The notes beneath the pieces are model-generated. The model was not told the origin of the DNA. It ran no database searches and was given only the letters and a program-made list of their open reading frames with translations. The position numbers and the translations under genes were made by a program. Source: Tritrichomonas musculus (lineage: Eukaryota > Parabasalia > Tritrichomonadida > Tritrichomonadidae). From it: 64,000 nucleotides of DNA. This document shows, one piece after another, positions 55,301 to 63,434 of the stretch; position 1 is the stretch's first letter, and each line of letters starts with the position of its first letter. The stretch spans positions 1,116,001 through 1,180,000 of the forward strand of contig JAPFFF010000004.1 of NCBI GenBank assembly GCA_039105265.1, given 5' to 3'.

Positions 55301-56593
55301 ACTGACAAAAAGTTACCTAAAAGAAGAAACCCACAAAATAAAATAAAAAGAATTAATTCAAGCAGGAAAACTGAAGATGATTCAATTATTGATTCAGAAG
55401 ATTCAGACAAAAAGATATATAAAAGAAGAAACTCACAAAATAAATTGAGAAGAATAAATTCAAGTAAGAGAACAGAAGATGATTCAACTGATTCAGAAGA
55501 TTCAGACAAAAAGATATATAAAAGAAGAAACTCACAAAATAAATTGAGAAGAATAAATTCAAATAGGAGAACAGAAGATGATTCAATTGATTCAGAAGAT
55601 TCAGACAAAACAGAAAGAAAACAGGCAAAAAGAAACTCATGGAACAAATTGAGGCGAATTAATGCAAGCAGGCGCAATCAAAACGAGTATGATTCAGATG
55701 AATCAAGCGACGAATTGCATCATAGGAGCATACAGAAAAAATTGAGAAGGATGAACTCAAGCAGAAGAATTGACGAGGAGCCGGACTCGGAAGACCCAGA
55801 AGAAGCAGGCGGAAGAAAAATAGCAAAGAAAAACTCACAAGGCAATCTGAAAAGAGTGAATTCAAGGAAGGAATCAGATGAAGAGCCAGACTCGGAAGAC
55901 CCGGATGAGAGACTTTCTTGGAGGAAGTCACAAGGCAAATTGAAAAGAGTCAATTTGAATTCAAAAAGAAGGCGAGTTGAAGTGGACGATGAAGAAGAGT
56001 CTGATTCGGAAGAATCTAACAAAAAGATGCTCAAAAGTAGGCCTCAAAACAATCTGAGAAGAGTGAAATCGAGCAGATTAGTTGATGATGCTGATGATGG
56101 CGAATCTGATTCAGATGACATTAAAACTTCAATACCAAAAAGAAAATCTTTAAGTAATTTGAGGCATTTAAAGATGAAAAGGAAAACTGCTGAATCAAGT
56201 TTTGAATCAAATAGTGATTCACATGATCTAAAACGGAAAAAGTCAAAACTAATGGAAGCAGATAAAAGTGATTCTTCTGAATCTATTCAAACAGGCAGAA
56301 GAACAAATAGCAACAGAAAAATATTGCAACGGAAAATTTCAAAAAGACGAGTAACTGTTGATGATGAATTTGATTATGATAGAAATATTAGGAAAAGAAA
56401 AGGAAAAGTTAGAAGTAGAATAAAAATAATAAAACGAAAAAGAGTAAGTTCTTTATCAGCGAGTGATGAAACCGTAAAATCAAATATTGATAAAAGAATT
56501 CGAAGAAATAGTAATGAGTCAAATTCTAATCCAAAAACAAGAAGAAGACAATATAGAAATATAAAAATCACTGTTTCTTCGTCTTCATCGTAA
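52394..56593 (+). CDS. Calpain-like cysteine protease with long charged repeat tail
   Basis: 1,399 residues. The protease core (about 40-360) has QQGELGTCYFIASLS (oxyanion Gln77, nucleophile Cys83), GLVTNHAYLI (His286) and LRNPWGDHEW (Asn306), so the C2-family triad is complete. Beta-sandwich-like sequence follows (about 390-600), then a coiled coil (about 635-700, KKVEELEKKVQKEKKIIDQEK). Residues about 700-1399 are a disordered tail of some fifteen degenerate 30-residue units alternating acid SxDSEDSD with basic RRNSQNKLRRINSSRR, and ends in poly-Ser. The tail offers many RRxS kinase sites and nuclear-localisation-like clusters. Calpains make limited cuts in signalling and cytoskeletal targets. 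Such a tail is not part of classical calpains. No calcium-binding EF-hands are seen. Confidence 0.88.
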   Translation: MKHFEDFNKEAQQYDKILKRYKEKGEVFTDPFFHPNCNIKEPKVTFNEKETIWERIDKYYSAPLFKREAISENAIQQGELGTCYFIASLSRIARQPELVELLFDTRTKSKSKNQKGSKSKFYNTINLKCGAVIVYFHVFGRLTPVLIDTLIPFRRGTRKPKFCHPADIKYSPWFCLVEKAFAKLNGSYSLISGGTLSSAIYHLFGYFPCYKKIKSILSKREEELKKTQEHEKSTKPIKFNENEYLFSQLMQWQRENAVLGADIIPNDLRDDVTEDDIIDNGLVTNHAYLIMKVRREDNKNFICLRNPWGDHEWLGDWSDTSPLWTPELKKALGVHSKDDGTFWMIDKDFFKYFSSFDVAKPVNPEYHAKSFMTKLIPGDYDGSDVESPNAHLEKHQTFVFKLKDALIKSDLPENDKQQDTDKKTKKKKTKVVDDIKVYIRIEKRSPLYDSSTDTLVEKPKYALYVVYSDGKKLEYENLKYYNRYWLTTSNQFFRSTIHVQENKPFVIVFHRIDKRDFTEECYVQVSCKYDFDLYDADQPDKLFKEDEKFGVVFNNKSKRYSNISKDLRIKNIDGKNIQAFATLNTNDYSETFYKHLKYNIEGDESSDIYEYHISDQDYSSDVERSVKEYNSNETRKKEMKKIIEKRKKVEELEKKVQKEKKIIDQEKKLIIKKKEEIQKENEKLKREKKKFEEEKKNGTKKSPSKLSSSKENSDHSGQADDNEQSESSDDSDSSNDSNKTELSKNNSSKDTKKAHPIRKINIESESEMTNKKIPKKRKSEADSNNSDEANRKLIKRNSQNKLRKINLTRQIDENSNESGDSKDTIKKLPKRRSIQVSETYSSNSEDSEETNQRLKKKNSQNKINRIITKSGRNDSEDSKRRNSPNKLKRRNSRRRNDEEPDSEESSDKLPKRDSQNKIKRINSSRKTEDDSTNSDDSDKNMYKRKNSPNKSRKFNHRRKIDTDSNDSDETDKKLPKRRNPQNKIKRINSSRKTEDDSIIDSEDSDKKIYKRRNSQNKLRRINSSKRTEDDSTDSEDSDKKIYKRRNSQNKLRRINSNRRTEDDSIDSEDSDKTERKQAKRNSWNKLRRINASRRNQNEYDSDESSDELHHRSIQKKLRRMNSSRRIDEEPDSEDPEEAGGRKIAKKNSQGNLKRVNSRKESDEEPDSEDPDERLSWRKSQGKLKRVNLNSKRRRVEVDDEEESDSEESNKKMLKSRPQNNLRRVKSSRLVDDADDGESDSDDIKTSIPKRKSLSNLRHLKMKRKTAESSFESNSDSHDLKRKKSKLMEADKSDSSESIQTGRRTNSNRKILQRKISKRRVTVDDEFDYDRNIRKRKGKVRSRIKIIKRKRVSSLSASDETVKSNIDKRIRRNSNESNSNPKTRRRQYRNIKITVSSSSS

Positions 56594-56877
56594 TTTTAAG
56601 TTAGTCATATTATTATGTTATCATCAACAAATTAAATGCCACAAACCTCATTTTTTTTTTATATGATTTGCGAAAAATACATTACATTATATTGTTATTA
56701 TATTTCTTATTAGTATTTTATAGTAAAAATAATAAAGTGAATTATTACAATGTTTTTTTCCCCTTTTATGTAAAAGGGTTTACATAGATAAAATTTTATA
56801 TAACAACAATAAGAAAGGAAATAATAAATAATAAATCTATTAGAAAAAAATTTGTTAAAGATAGAGAACTTATTGAG

Positions 56878-57600
56878 TTAGTCCATAATTGCTTTTCTCC
56901 TAAAGGCAAATGGGATTTTTTCAGCCTTAAATCGTTTTAACAATATTGCAAATAAAGAAGAAAGAAGAATAAAACATATAATACTCACTAACAAAAGACC
57001 AAAGTTTTTGTTTCTATTACTGCCCATTTCGTCAACAATTACATTTTGAGTATTATCATAGTTTTTTTTATTTTCTTGTATTTCAACAAAAGTGAAAAAT
57101 ACATCATCTTTACTCCATGATATTGTGTCAAATGATATTGATAAAAACGCTGGCTTGGCACAATGTGGTGGTGTTTTACATGTAATTATTGAATCTGAGA
57201 CAGATTCTGATCGAACAACAAGAGATCCAAAACGACAATAAGCTGTCTCAGGAATTTTTTCGTCATTAAAAGTCGAGTAATTGTAATAAATTTCTATGTC
57301 TGTTCCACCAAGAGTGGATCCATTTGTAGGAGATACAGAGGTTAATTGTGGAATATCTGCAACACAATCTATTCCATCACCATGATAAGGAGGAATACAT
57401 ACACATTTACCAGGATACTCACATTTGGCTAGCCTGTGACATTTTTCATCACATCTGTAACAACCTTCTTTTGATTCTGGATCACCAAAAGGAAAACCAT
57501 CTATGCAAACACATTCATTGTTAAAAGCAAAAACTGTATTCAAACCATCACAATAAGAAGATGCTGCTAATTTGATAATATAATAAAGAAATATATTCAT
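56878..57600 (-). CDS. EGF-like / IPT-TIG single-pass membrane protein
   Basis: 240 residues when started at the ATG whose product begins MNIFLYYIIKLAASSYC, a plausible signal peptide; the TTG 15 bases upstream in frame is rejected. Cys-rich EGF-like segments (about 17-80: CVCIDGFPFGD, CDEKCHRLAKC, CVCIPPYHGDGIDCV) precede an IPT/TIG immunoglobulin-like domain (about 83-172: LTSVSPTNGSTLGGTDIEI... YCRFGS... CKTPPH). A transmembrane helix (about 200-221) leads to a short basic cytoplasmic tail. It is therefore a type I surface protein. Related EGF/IPT proteins occur in trichomonads and Dictyostelium and are thought to work in adhesion or cell contact. Its ligand is unknown. It is convergent with the calpain-like gene, 284 bases between stops. 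Confidence 0.8.
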   Translation of the reverse strand: MNIFLYYIIKLAASSYCDGLNTVFAFNNECVCIDGFPFGDPESKEGCYRCDEKCHRLAKCEYPGKCVCIPPYHGDGIDCVADIPQLTSVSPTNGSTLGGTDIEIYYNYSTFNDEKIPETAYCRFGSLVVRSESVSDSIITCKTPPHCAKPAFLSISFDTISWSKDDVFFTFVEIQENKKNYDNTQNVIVDEMGSNRNKNFGLLLVSIICFILLSSLFAILLKRFKAEKIPFAFRRKAIMD

Positions 57601-57814
57601 CTGTTTCGTGACCAAATATACATTTAATCTTTATCAATTTATCTTATATGATAAAAATACTTTTCTGCGTTCCACATCGAATCAAATCAATTTTTTCCAA
57701 ATCAATTATTTTTTTTTTTAATATTATTATTCTAAATTAGAAAGTATTCAGGATGATTTAAAATATGCAAAACTAGAATCATTCATTAATTCATTATCTT
57801 TTTTCATGTTATCA

Positions 57815-57886
57815 TCTCTTGTGGTGTAGTGGTTATCATATGGGACTTTGAATCCCGGGATGGAGGTTCGATTCCTCCCAAGAGAA
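57815..57886 (+). tRNA. tRNA-Gln (anticodon UUG)
   Basis: 72 bases, no intron, no encoded CCA. Acceptor TCTCTTG/CAAGAGA pairs perfectly. The D-arm region TGGTGTAGTGGTTATCA carries the A-box. The anticodon stem TGGGA/TCCCG holds loop CTTTGAA with anticodon TTG at 57848-57850. T-arm GGAGG/CCTCC with loop TTCGATT is the B-box. The D and anticodon arms closely match eukaryotic tRNA-Gln. Discriminator A at 57886. Confidence 0.95.
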
Positions 57887-57889
57887 AGA

Positions 57890-57898
57890 TTTTTTTTT
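57890..57898 (+). terminator. RNA polymerase III terminator
   Basis: Nine T's begin four bases after the tRNA, the usual Pol III stop signal. Confidence 0.85.
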
Positions 57899-58116
57899 CA
57901 TAAAAATTTAAGATAGATTTATATTTTATTAATCAACAAACAAAAAAGATCCATATATAAAGTTAAATGACAGATCAATATAATAACTGATATTAGTATA
58001 AATGAAACAAGGTCTTTCAAAGATCTTTGAAACATTCTTTTCCATACATAAAAATAAAACAGAAAGTATTCTAAAAGAATAATAACATAAAAAGAAAATT
58101 AACATAATAACAAACA

Positions 58117-59814
58117 TCACTTAGTTTGCTTTGAGCAACCAATAATTCTCACCTCATCAGAACTCAAGCATTCTATCGCAGCAACTCTAACTCTATCTAT
58201 TCTTACCGTTGCAATTTGGGCTCCATATTTTTCATTTGTTTCCCAAAAGAAAAAGTTTCCAAGACGATCATATCCAACAACCATTTGATCATTCATTATA
58301 AAAACAGCGTCCATCAGAGGATTCTCAGATGGCTTAAAAACTTTACTTACCCTTCCTGATCCAATATCATGAATAGCAACATTTCCATCTGCGGATGTCG
58401 TCATTACTAATTTTCCATTATTGGATATTCTAAGTGATGTTGGCAAATTGCCAGCTGCTCTGAAAAGTCTAACTGTACAGCTTTGCGTAATTGACCATAT
58501 TCGAACAGTAGCATCAAGTGAAACTGAAGCTAAATATTCGCTATTTGGATGAATTTTAACTGAAACTATTCCTTTTTTATGACCTTCAAGTATACGAACT
58601 GGAGTACGAGATGATAATGAGTAAACACGAACTTCGCCTTGGAAGGTTCCTATAGCAAACATATGAGGGATGGTTGGAGAGAAAGAAGAACATGAGATAC
58701 AAGATTTAACTGGCTGATAGTCACAAACACGTTCTCGTTGGTTGACATTCACTAAATGAATTCCTCCGGTAATATCACAACTTAATGCCCAGTTACCACA
58801 ATCACTCAAACTAACACTGCTGATTGGGCTTTCATGAGTATAAAGCTCATTCACATCACATTTCATATTCAGATTCTTTATATTACAATCTTGAAAACTT
58901 TCATTTTCCAGATTACTTTTGCATAAGAAAAGTCTGGATTCAACAGAATATATAAATTCAAGCGAGCTTTTTGATATCGATGATGTTTCAACATATCGTG
59001 GTGCATTCATACATGTTATGGTTGGTATTTGGGATGGAATAAATTTTGGTTTTGAAATATGAATTATTGGACAATTTTGCGCAATTTTGAATTTAGCGAA
59101 TGGATATTGATATGGGCTCAATTTTGGAAGCGGAGCTTCAGCAAAAAAATAAGGACATTCCTCAACTTCACCAAAAAGGTTAGTTGGCCTATTAATGGTT
59201 TGAGTAGAAAGAGGTAAATTAATTTTCTTTTGAGAAATTTCATTATGTAAAAAAGGTTTTAATAAAAAAGAGATCGCTGGTGCTGTCGATTCATCTATAA
59301 ATTGATCAATCTTTTCATAAAAAGAACAGCCAAATTCAACTTGCATAGGACCCATTATATGATCAAAAATAACTGGTATAGAATCTGCCATATCACATTT
59401 AACGTTGCAAAGCTGATCAAGAATACTCTCTGAAAAAGTTGTAAAGTGAGATTGCCTCTTTACAAATAAGCTTGCACGTTCGGATTTATCAGCTAGAAAT
59501 ATTTCTATAAATGCAAATATAAAAATTCGATTAATAAGATATTTCAAACTATTCAGATTATCTGATTGAGCTGCTTCAGCAATAATTTTGAATCCATGCT
59601 CGATATGATCTGAAGAGAGAATTCGAAGAAGTTGAGAATGACGCGCGTTTTCGAAAAATAATTCAAAAGCATAAACATTAAGGTTGCACGACGATGGTAA
59701 AATTGCTGTATTGTTGGTCTTTGATTTATCACTTGATTCTTTTTGAAAACCAAGGGCTGCTATAAAATCATGCGGCTTTAATTTATCACGAGAAATAGGG
59801 CGTGAAGAGATCAT
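58117..59814 (-). CDS. TAF5-like WD40 protein
   Basis: 565 residues from the ATG giving MISSRPISRDKLKPHDF; the GTG 12 bases upstream in frame is rejected. The N-terminal helical half (about 25-195: LNVYAFELFFENARHSQLL; FAFIEIFLADKSERASLFV; SHFTTFSESILDQLCNV) resembles the TAF5 NTD2 domain. The C-terminal half has about six WD40 repeats (about 330-550), best seen as GHKKGIVSVKIHPNSEYLAS, SLDATVRIWS and SADGNVAIHDI. TAF5 scaffolds TFIID and, in some lineages, SAGA in the nucleus. Alternative: another LisH/NTD2-WD40 protein. An Inr-like TCAATTAT lies 17 bases before the ATG. The N-terminal LisH usual for TAF5 is not evident. Confidence 0.6.
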   Translation of the reverse strand: MISSRPISRDKLKPHDFIAALGFQKESSDKSKTNNTAILPSSCNLNVYAFELFFENARHSQLLRILSSDHIEHGFKIIAEAAQSDNLNSLKYLINRIFIFAFIEIFLADKSERASLFVKRQSHFTTFSESILDQLCNVKCDMADSIPVIFDHIMGPMQVEFGCSFYEKIDQFIDESTAPAISFLLKPFLHNEISQKKINLPLSTQTINRPTNLFGEVEECPYFFAEAPLPKLSPYQYPFAKFKIAQNCPIIHISKPKFIPSQIPTITCMNAPRYVETSSISKSSLEFIYSVESRLFLCKSNLENESFQDCNIKNLNMKCDVNELYTHESPISSVSLSDCGNWALSCDITGGIHLVNVNQRERVCDYQPVKSCISCSSFSPTIPHMFAIGTFQGEVRVYSLSSRTPVRILEGHKKGIVSVKIHPNSEYLASVSLDATVRIWSITQSCTVRLFRAAGNLPTSLRISNNGKLVMTTSADGNVAIHDIGSGRVSKVFKPSENPLMDAVFIMNDQMVVGYDRLGNFFFWETNEKYGAQIATVRIDRVRVAAIECLSSDEVRIIGCSKQTK

Positions 59815-59830
59815 TAGTAAAGGCACTTAA

Positions 59831-59838
59831 ATAATTGA
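59831..59838 (-). promoter_or_regulatory. Initiator-like TCAATTAT (minus strand)
   Basis: On the minus strand, TCAATTAT ends 16 bases before the TAF5-like ATG at 59814. Confidence 0.35.
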
Positions 59839-60314
59839 CCTTATACCTCTCAAACGCTTTACATTGAAAAAAATTTCTTTAAAAATATGTTTTTCTCCAT
59901 TATTTATTAGTACAATTATAAAACATAATGATTTTATCAAACAAATAATATTTGATATAATAATACTCCTGAATAATGATTAACAAAAATATTAACATAG
60001 CAATATTTCAAAAAAAAAAAAATTGAATTCTTACAAAAAATTTTTTCTTTCAATTAGTTCTCTCAAAAAGCTGAGACACAAAATTTTTTTTTCTAGATAT
60101 CAAAATTTTTCTTGATATTTGATATAGAGATCGATTATCAAATTAATAATTTTGTTATCAAAAAACGTACTGATAATTGATATCCATTATCGAGATATAA
60201 TAGCCTTAATATTTTGTCCAAACCAATAAAATCAGTAATTTGATTTGCACTGAAAATAATTATGCTGACGCTTTTATTAAATCATGGTAAATTTTATTGT
60301 TTTTGGAGCAACTG

Positions 60315-60345
<31 letters not shown>

Positions 60346-60492
60346 GTTAATATATAATATTATTGTAATGTATTATTATTATAATTTTTTTTATTTTCAT
60401 TACGGAATATTTAAAATCAATATCCTACAGGTATAAATTATTACTCAAATGCATTTGAGTAATAATTGCAACTTGCAAAATAAAGATTCTAT
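59839..60492. other. Intergenic stretch with A-tract
   Basis: AT-rich. Bases 60100-60215 carry several GATATC/TATCGA-type motifs reminiscent of the hAT element ends at 10.2 kb, but no terminus is clear. An uninterrupted A-run of 29 bases occupies 60315-60343. The palindrome near the end of the ankyrin gene is listed separately. Confidence 0.45.
60436..60467. repeat. 32-bp perfect palindrome in the 3' flank
   Basis: AATTATTACTCAAATG is followed immediately by its exact reverse complement, with no loop. It lies 25 bases past the stop of the ankyrin gene on the minus strand, so it may be in its 3' UTR or just beyond it. Confidence 0.85.
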
Positions 60493-62145
60493 TTAAGCTT
60501 TAGAAAATAGAGCTTTAATTTCTTGGCTATCTGTTGTATCAATAGGTTTCTTACCTTCCCAGTTCATTAAATTGGCATCAATACCATCATGGGCCAATAA
60601 AAGTTTAACAATTTCGGGATGATTATATTCACATGCATGATGTAATGGCGTTTCTCTACCAGCTGAAAGAGTGAGATCGTTCTTTATCCTATACTCATCA
60701 TGACATTGGTTATTTGGATTAATTTCTGGTTTTGATAACAAAAGCTTCGTAGCTTCAATATTTCCATATATGGAACAAATATTGAGCGGGTAATTACCCA
60801 TCCAACGCGATTTTTGGTTAACATCAATGCCTTGTTGGCTAAGAAGCAATTTTACAACTTTATTGTGGCCATATCTGATTGCACGTTGCAATCCAGTCAA
60901 TCCATCAAAATCAATCTTAACATCTACACGGTTCATAGATTGCAAATTAATTTTGAGCTCTGGAGATTTAAGCAAGATAGCTACTGTACAAATATCACCA
61001 CTATTACAAGCTTTCTGAAGAGCTGATGTCTTTTCGCATTTATTGATTTCGATATCAGGAAGGTTAATAATGGCTTCTATAATCTTATGAAAGCCATATT
61101 TACATGAAATTTGGAATAATTCATTAAGAGCTTTTTCAGGAGCGTCTTTAATGAGTTGTGAAACTTTTATGAAGTTGTGAGAATGTATTGCTGACCTTAA
61201 AAGAGGGTCAAGTAAATGCTTTGGTTCTGGAGCATTATTTTGTTCTTCTTGGTTTTCTTGTGGAGGAACGATAAGTTCATCTTGTATATTAATTGTAAGT
61301 TCATCATAGTGACATAAAACAGAGAGATTTAAGCATTCTACAAAATCGTCATTTGGCGGAGCAACACCTTTCTCTTTCAAAATTTGAATTATTTCGTAAT
61401 TACGTCCACAGATTGAGTATTCCCAAATAGAACTATCCAATAATTCTTGATTTTGTTGAATAATATTATTAAAAACAGCAAGTGATCCGCAAAAAGCTGC
61501 ATATTGAAGTAATGTTGTATCTTTTTGTTTTTTCAAAAAAGCGTTTGTTTCAAAAGGTGATGGATTAATTTTAGAATTAAGCGGAATATTATTTTTGCTG
61601 ACATTTTCAATAAATTCTGTCACTTTATCTAATCTTATTTGCTTACATATATCTTCATGATTTTCACCAGCTTTTTGATTCTCTTCAACATTTGTTTTAT
61701 CTTCGGGGTTATAATACTTAAAAATATCATTCGCGTTATCTTTACTGTTAATAATAAAGCTGACCTCTGAATCAAATTGAAGCATACCATTTTCACGAAG
61801 AAGAATAATTATAGGTTCCACATGTTGGAAAATACTAAATATTTCTTCATTTGAATAATAATTAGCAATTTCTTCTTTAAATTCAGATAATAAATTAACT
61901 ATCTTTGGGAAAAAGTTTTCAGTTCGATGATGGTATGAAGCCAAGTGAGATAATAAACGAAGAAAATCATCTAAATCTTGCTGATTCTCTCCAATATTTA
62001 ATTTTCTTAATTCAGAAGTCAAATTTGAAAGGTTCTGTCCATCGTCATTTTCATCTAGGTATTTCAGGAGGGCTAATTGAATATCTTCATAATTTGCTAA
62101 TTCTTCGGAAATTCTGTTTAATGCAGCTTCAAATTCAGTTGACAT
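60493..62145 (-). CDS. DUF3447-type ankyrin-repeat protein
   Basis: 550 residues from ATG (MSTEFEAALNRISEEL). The helical N-terminal region (about 1-190) is followed by degenerate, then canonical ankyrin repeats (LQYAAFCGSLAVFNNII; ALQKACNSGDICTVAILLKS; GLQRAIRYGHNKVVKLLLSQ; YPLNICSIYGNIEATKLLLS; TPLHHACEYNHPEIVKLLLA). There is no membrane segment. It is a paralogue of the gene at 46031, here with all repeats in one unbroken frame, which makes it a useful contrast. Ankyrin arrays bind proteins; the partner is unknown. The stop forms TAAA, the trichomonad polyadenylation pattern, and a palindrome follows 25 bases on. Confidence 0.9.
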   Translation of the reverse strand: MSTEFEAALNRISEELANYEDIQLALLKYLDENDDGQNLSNLTSELRKLNIGENQQDLDDFLRLLSHLASYHHRTENFFPKIVNLLSEFKEEIANYYSNEEIFSIFQHVEPIIILLRENGMLQFDSEVSFIINSKDNANDIFKYYNPEDKTNVEENQKAGENHEDICKQIRLDKVTEFIENVSKNNIPLNSKINPSPFETNAFLKKQKDTTLLQYAAFCGSLAVFNNIIQQNQELLDSSIWEYSICGRNYEIIQILKEKGVAPPNDDFVECLNLSVLCHYDELTINIQDELIVPPQENQEEQNNAPEPKHLLDPLLRSAIHSHNFIKVSQLIKDAPEKALNELFQISCKYGFHKIIEAIINLPDIEINKCEKTSALQKACNSGDICTVAILLKSPELKINLQSMNRVDVKIDFDGLTGLQRAIRYGHNKVVKLLLSQQGIDVNQKSRWMGNYPLNICSIYGNIEATKLLLSKPEINPNNQCHDEYRIKNDLTLSAGRETPLHHACEYNHPEIVKLLLAHDGIDANLMNWEGKKPIDTTDSQEIKALFSKA

Positions 62146-62412
62146 CTTATATATCTAAAAAAAGCTGACAACCAAAAACTTTTTCAATTTAAATTATTTA
62201 TTTTAAAAACAAATAAACTTTCAAAAAGTTAATTTAAAAACGGTTAAGGAGAAATCTTATTTGATTTATATAAAAGTGGGCTGTTTTGATGGAATATTTA
62301 TAAAAATAATACTGAACTCAGCGAAAAGAATTACATGATTTTTTTATCACTTTGAAATGGTAAATTTATATTTTAAAATATAAATATTAATTATAATCAG
62401 TTGCAGAATTAT
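62146..62412. other. Upstream region of the ankyrin gene
   Basis: AT-rich. On the minus strand TCAGCTTTTTTTAG lies about 13 bases before the ATG and could serve as a start region. Nothing else is seen. Confidence 0.4.
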
Positions 62413-63203
62413 ATAGGTCGGCCAGAATAACGAGTTTTGTCAAAAAAAATAAAAAAACGTAGGAATATCTTCTATTTGATATATAATATTAAATGATGTC
62501 TACATATTTTGTTTACCAAGTTTCATCCAATTTTTTGAGTTGAGTTTTGTGAAATTTATGTTTTTTCTTTAAAATAAATAATATTAATATATCCTATAAT
62601 TATCATGAAAAAAGATAATTATTTATGTTTATCTATATATATAATATTGCATTAGATTTAGTATAATCATTAATAAATAAATATTTATTTTTTTTAACAT
62701 GAAAAATGCATTTTTAAAAAATACAAAATTCAATTCTTTTTGAAAAAGTTTGGGATATTTTCTTTTAAGATTTTCTTCTTCTTTTTCATTCTTAAGTCTA
62801 CTTTTATTGTTATATAAATTTTTGTAATATAATAAAATAAAAATAAAAAGGAAATTTGATCTTCTATTTTTTCTAAAATTGTATTAAATTTTTTCCATCA
62901 ATTCACTGATGAATAATAAATATTTCTTAATTTTTATTATATTTATATATATTGTATATAGTTATAAACCAAAGAAAGTAATAAAAAACATGTAAATCAA
63001 ATATATAACAGGATATAATTATTTTAAATTTAAATTTCAAAAAAATGATGATAAAAAAAAATCCAACTCAAGAATTCCCACCAAATTTAGATATTTTCTT
63101 AATCATATGATCATGAAACAAATATATAAGTTTGGGAAGTTTCAAGCGTTTTTTTAAATTTTGCTTTATGTTTTTGACAAATACGTTATTTCGGCCGACC
63201 TAT
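62413..63203. mobile_element. Non-autonomous inverted-repeat element with 8-bp TSD
   Basis: Termini ATAGGTCGGCC.GAATAACG and the reverse complement at 63170-63203 match over about 33 bases with few differences, continuing to TTTTGTCAAAAA. AGAATTAT flanks both ends exactly (62405-62412 and 63204-63211). 791 bases, AT-rich and non-coding. An 8-base duplication fits hAT; a 9-base reading (AGAATTATA) that would fit a MULE is also possible with one-base asymmetry. Confidence 0.85.
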
Positions 63204-63211
63204 AGAATTAT

Positions 63212-63434
63212 AATGAAAAATAGCTAATGACATACAAACAGCTTATTATTTATCTATAATTTAAGTGACATATTGATTTGATCTGTTGTTTAGATGAAGT
63301 TCTATCTTAAATTAAATTTCGAAATAAAAAAAAAAATTGTTAAATCACAAATAAAAAGATGTTTCTTTTTTTTTTTCTTTTTTTAGAATTAAAATAAAAT
63401 GCTTGGTTTAATGTAATCTATTAAAAAAAATTAT
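63212..63434. other. Short AT-rich 3' flank
   Basis: Homopolymeric A/T with nothing recognisable, between the inverted-repeat element and the PH gene stop. Confidence 0.5.

Noticed and set aside
54655-56034. Minus-strand Ser/Leu-rich frames in the calpain tail
   Set aside because: Antisense of the Lys/Arg/Ser/Glu repeats; composition mirrors the sense codons.
57601-57615. TTG start adding five residues to the EGF/IPT protein
   Set aside because: The ATG at 57600 gives a proper signal peptide at the N-terminus.
60100-60215. Another hAT element based on GATATC/TATCGA motifs
   Set aside because: No matching termini or target duplication could be found around them.
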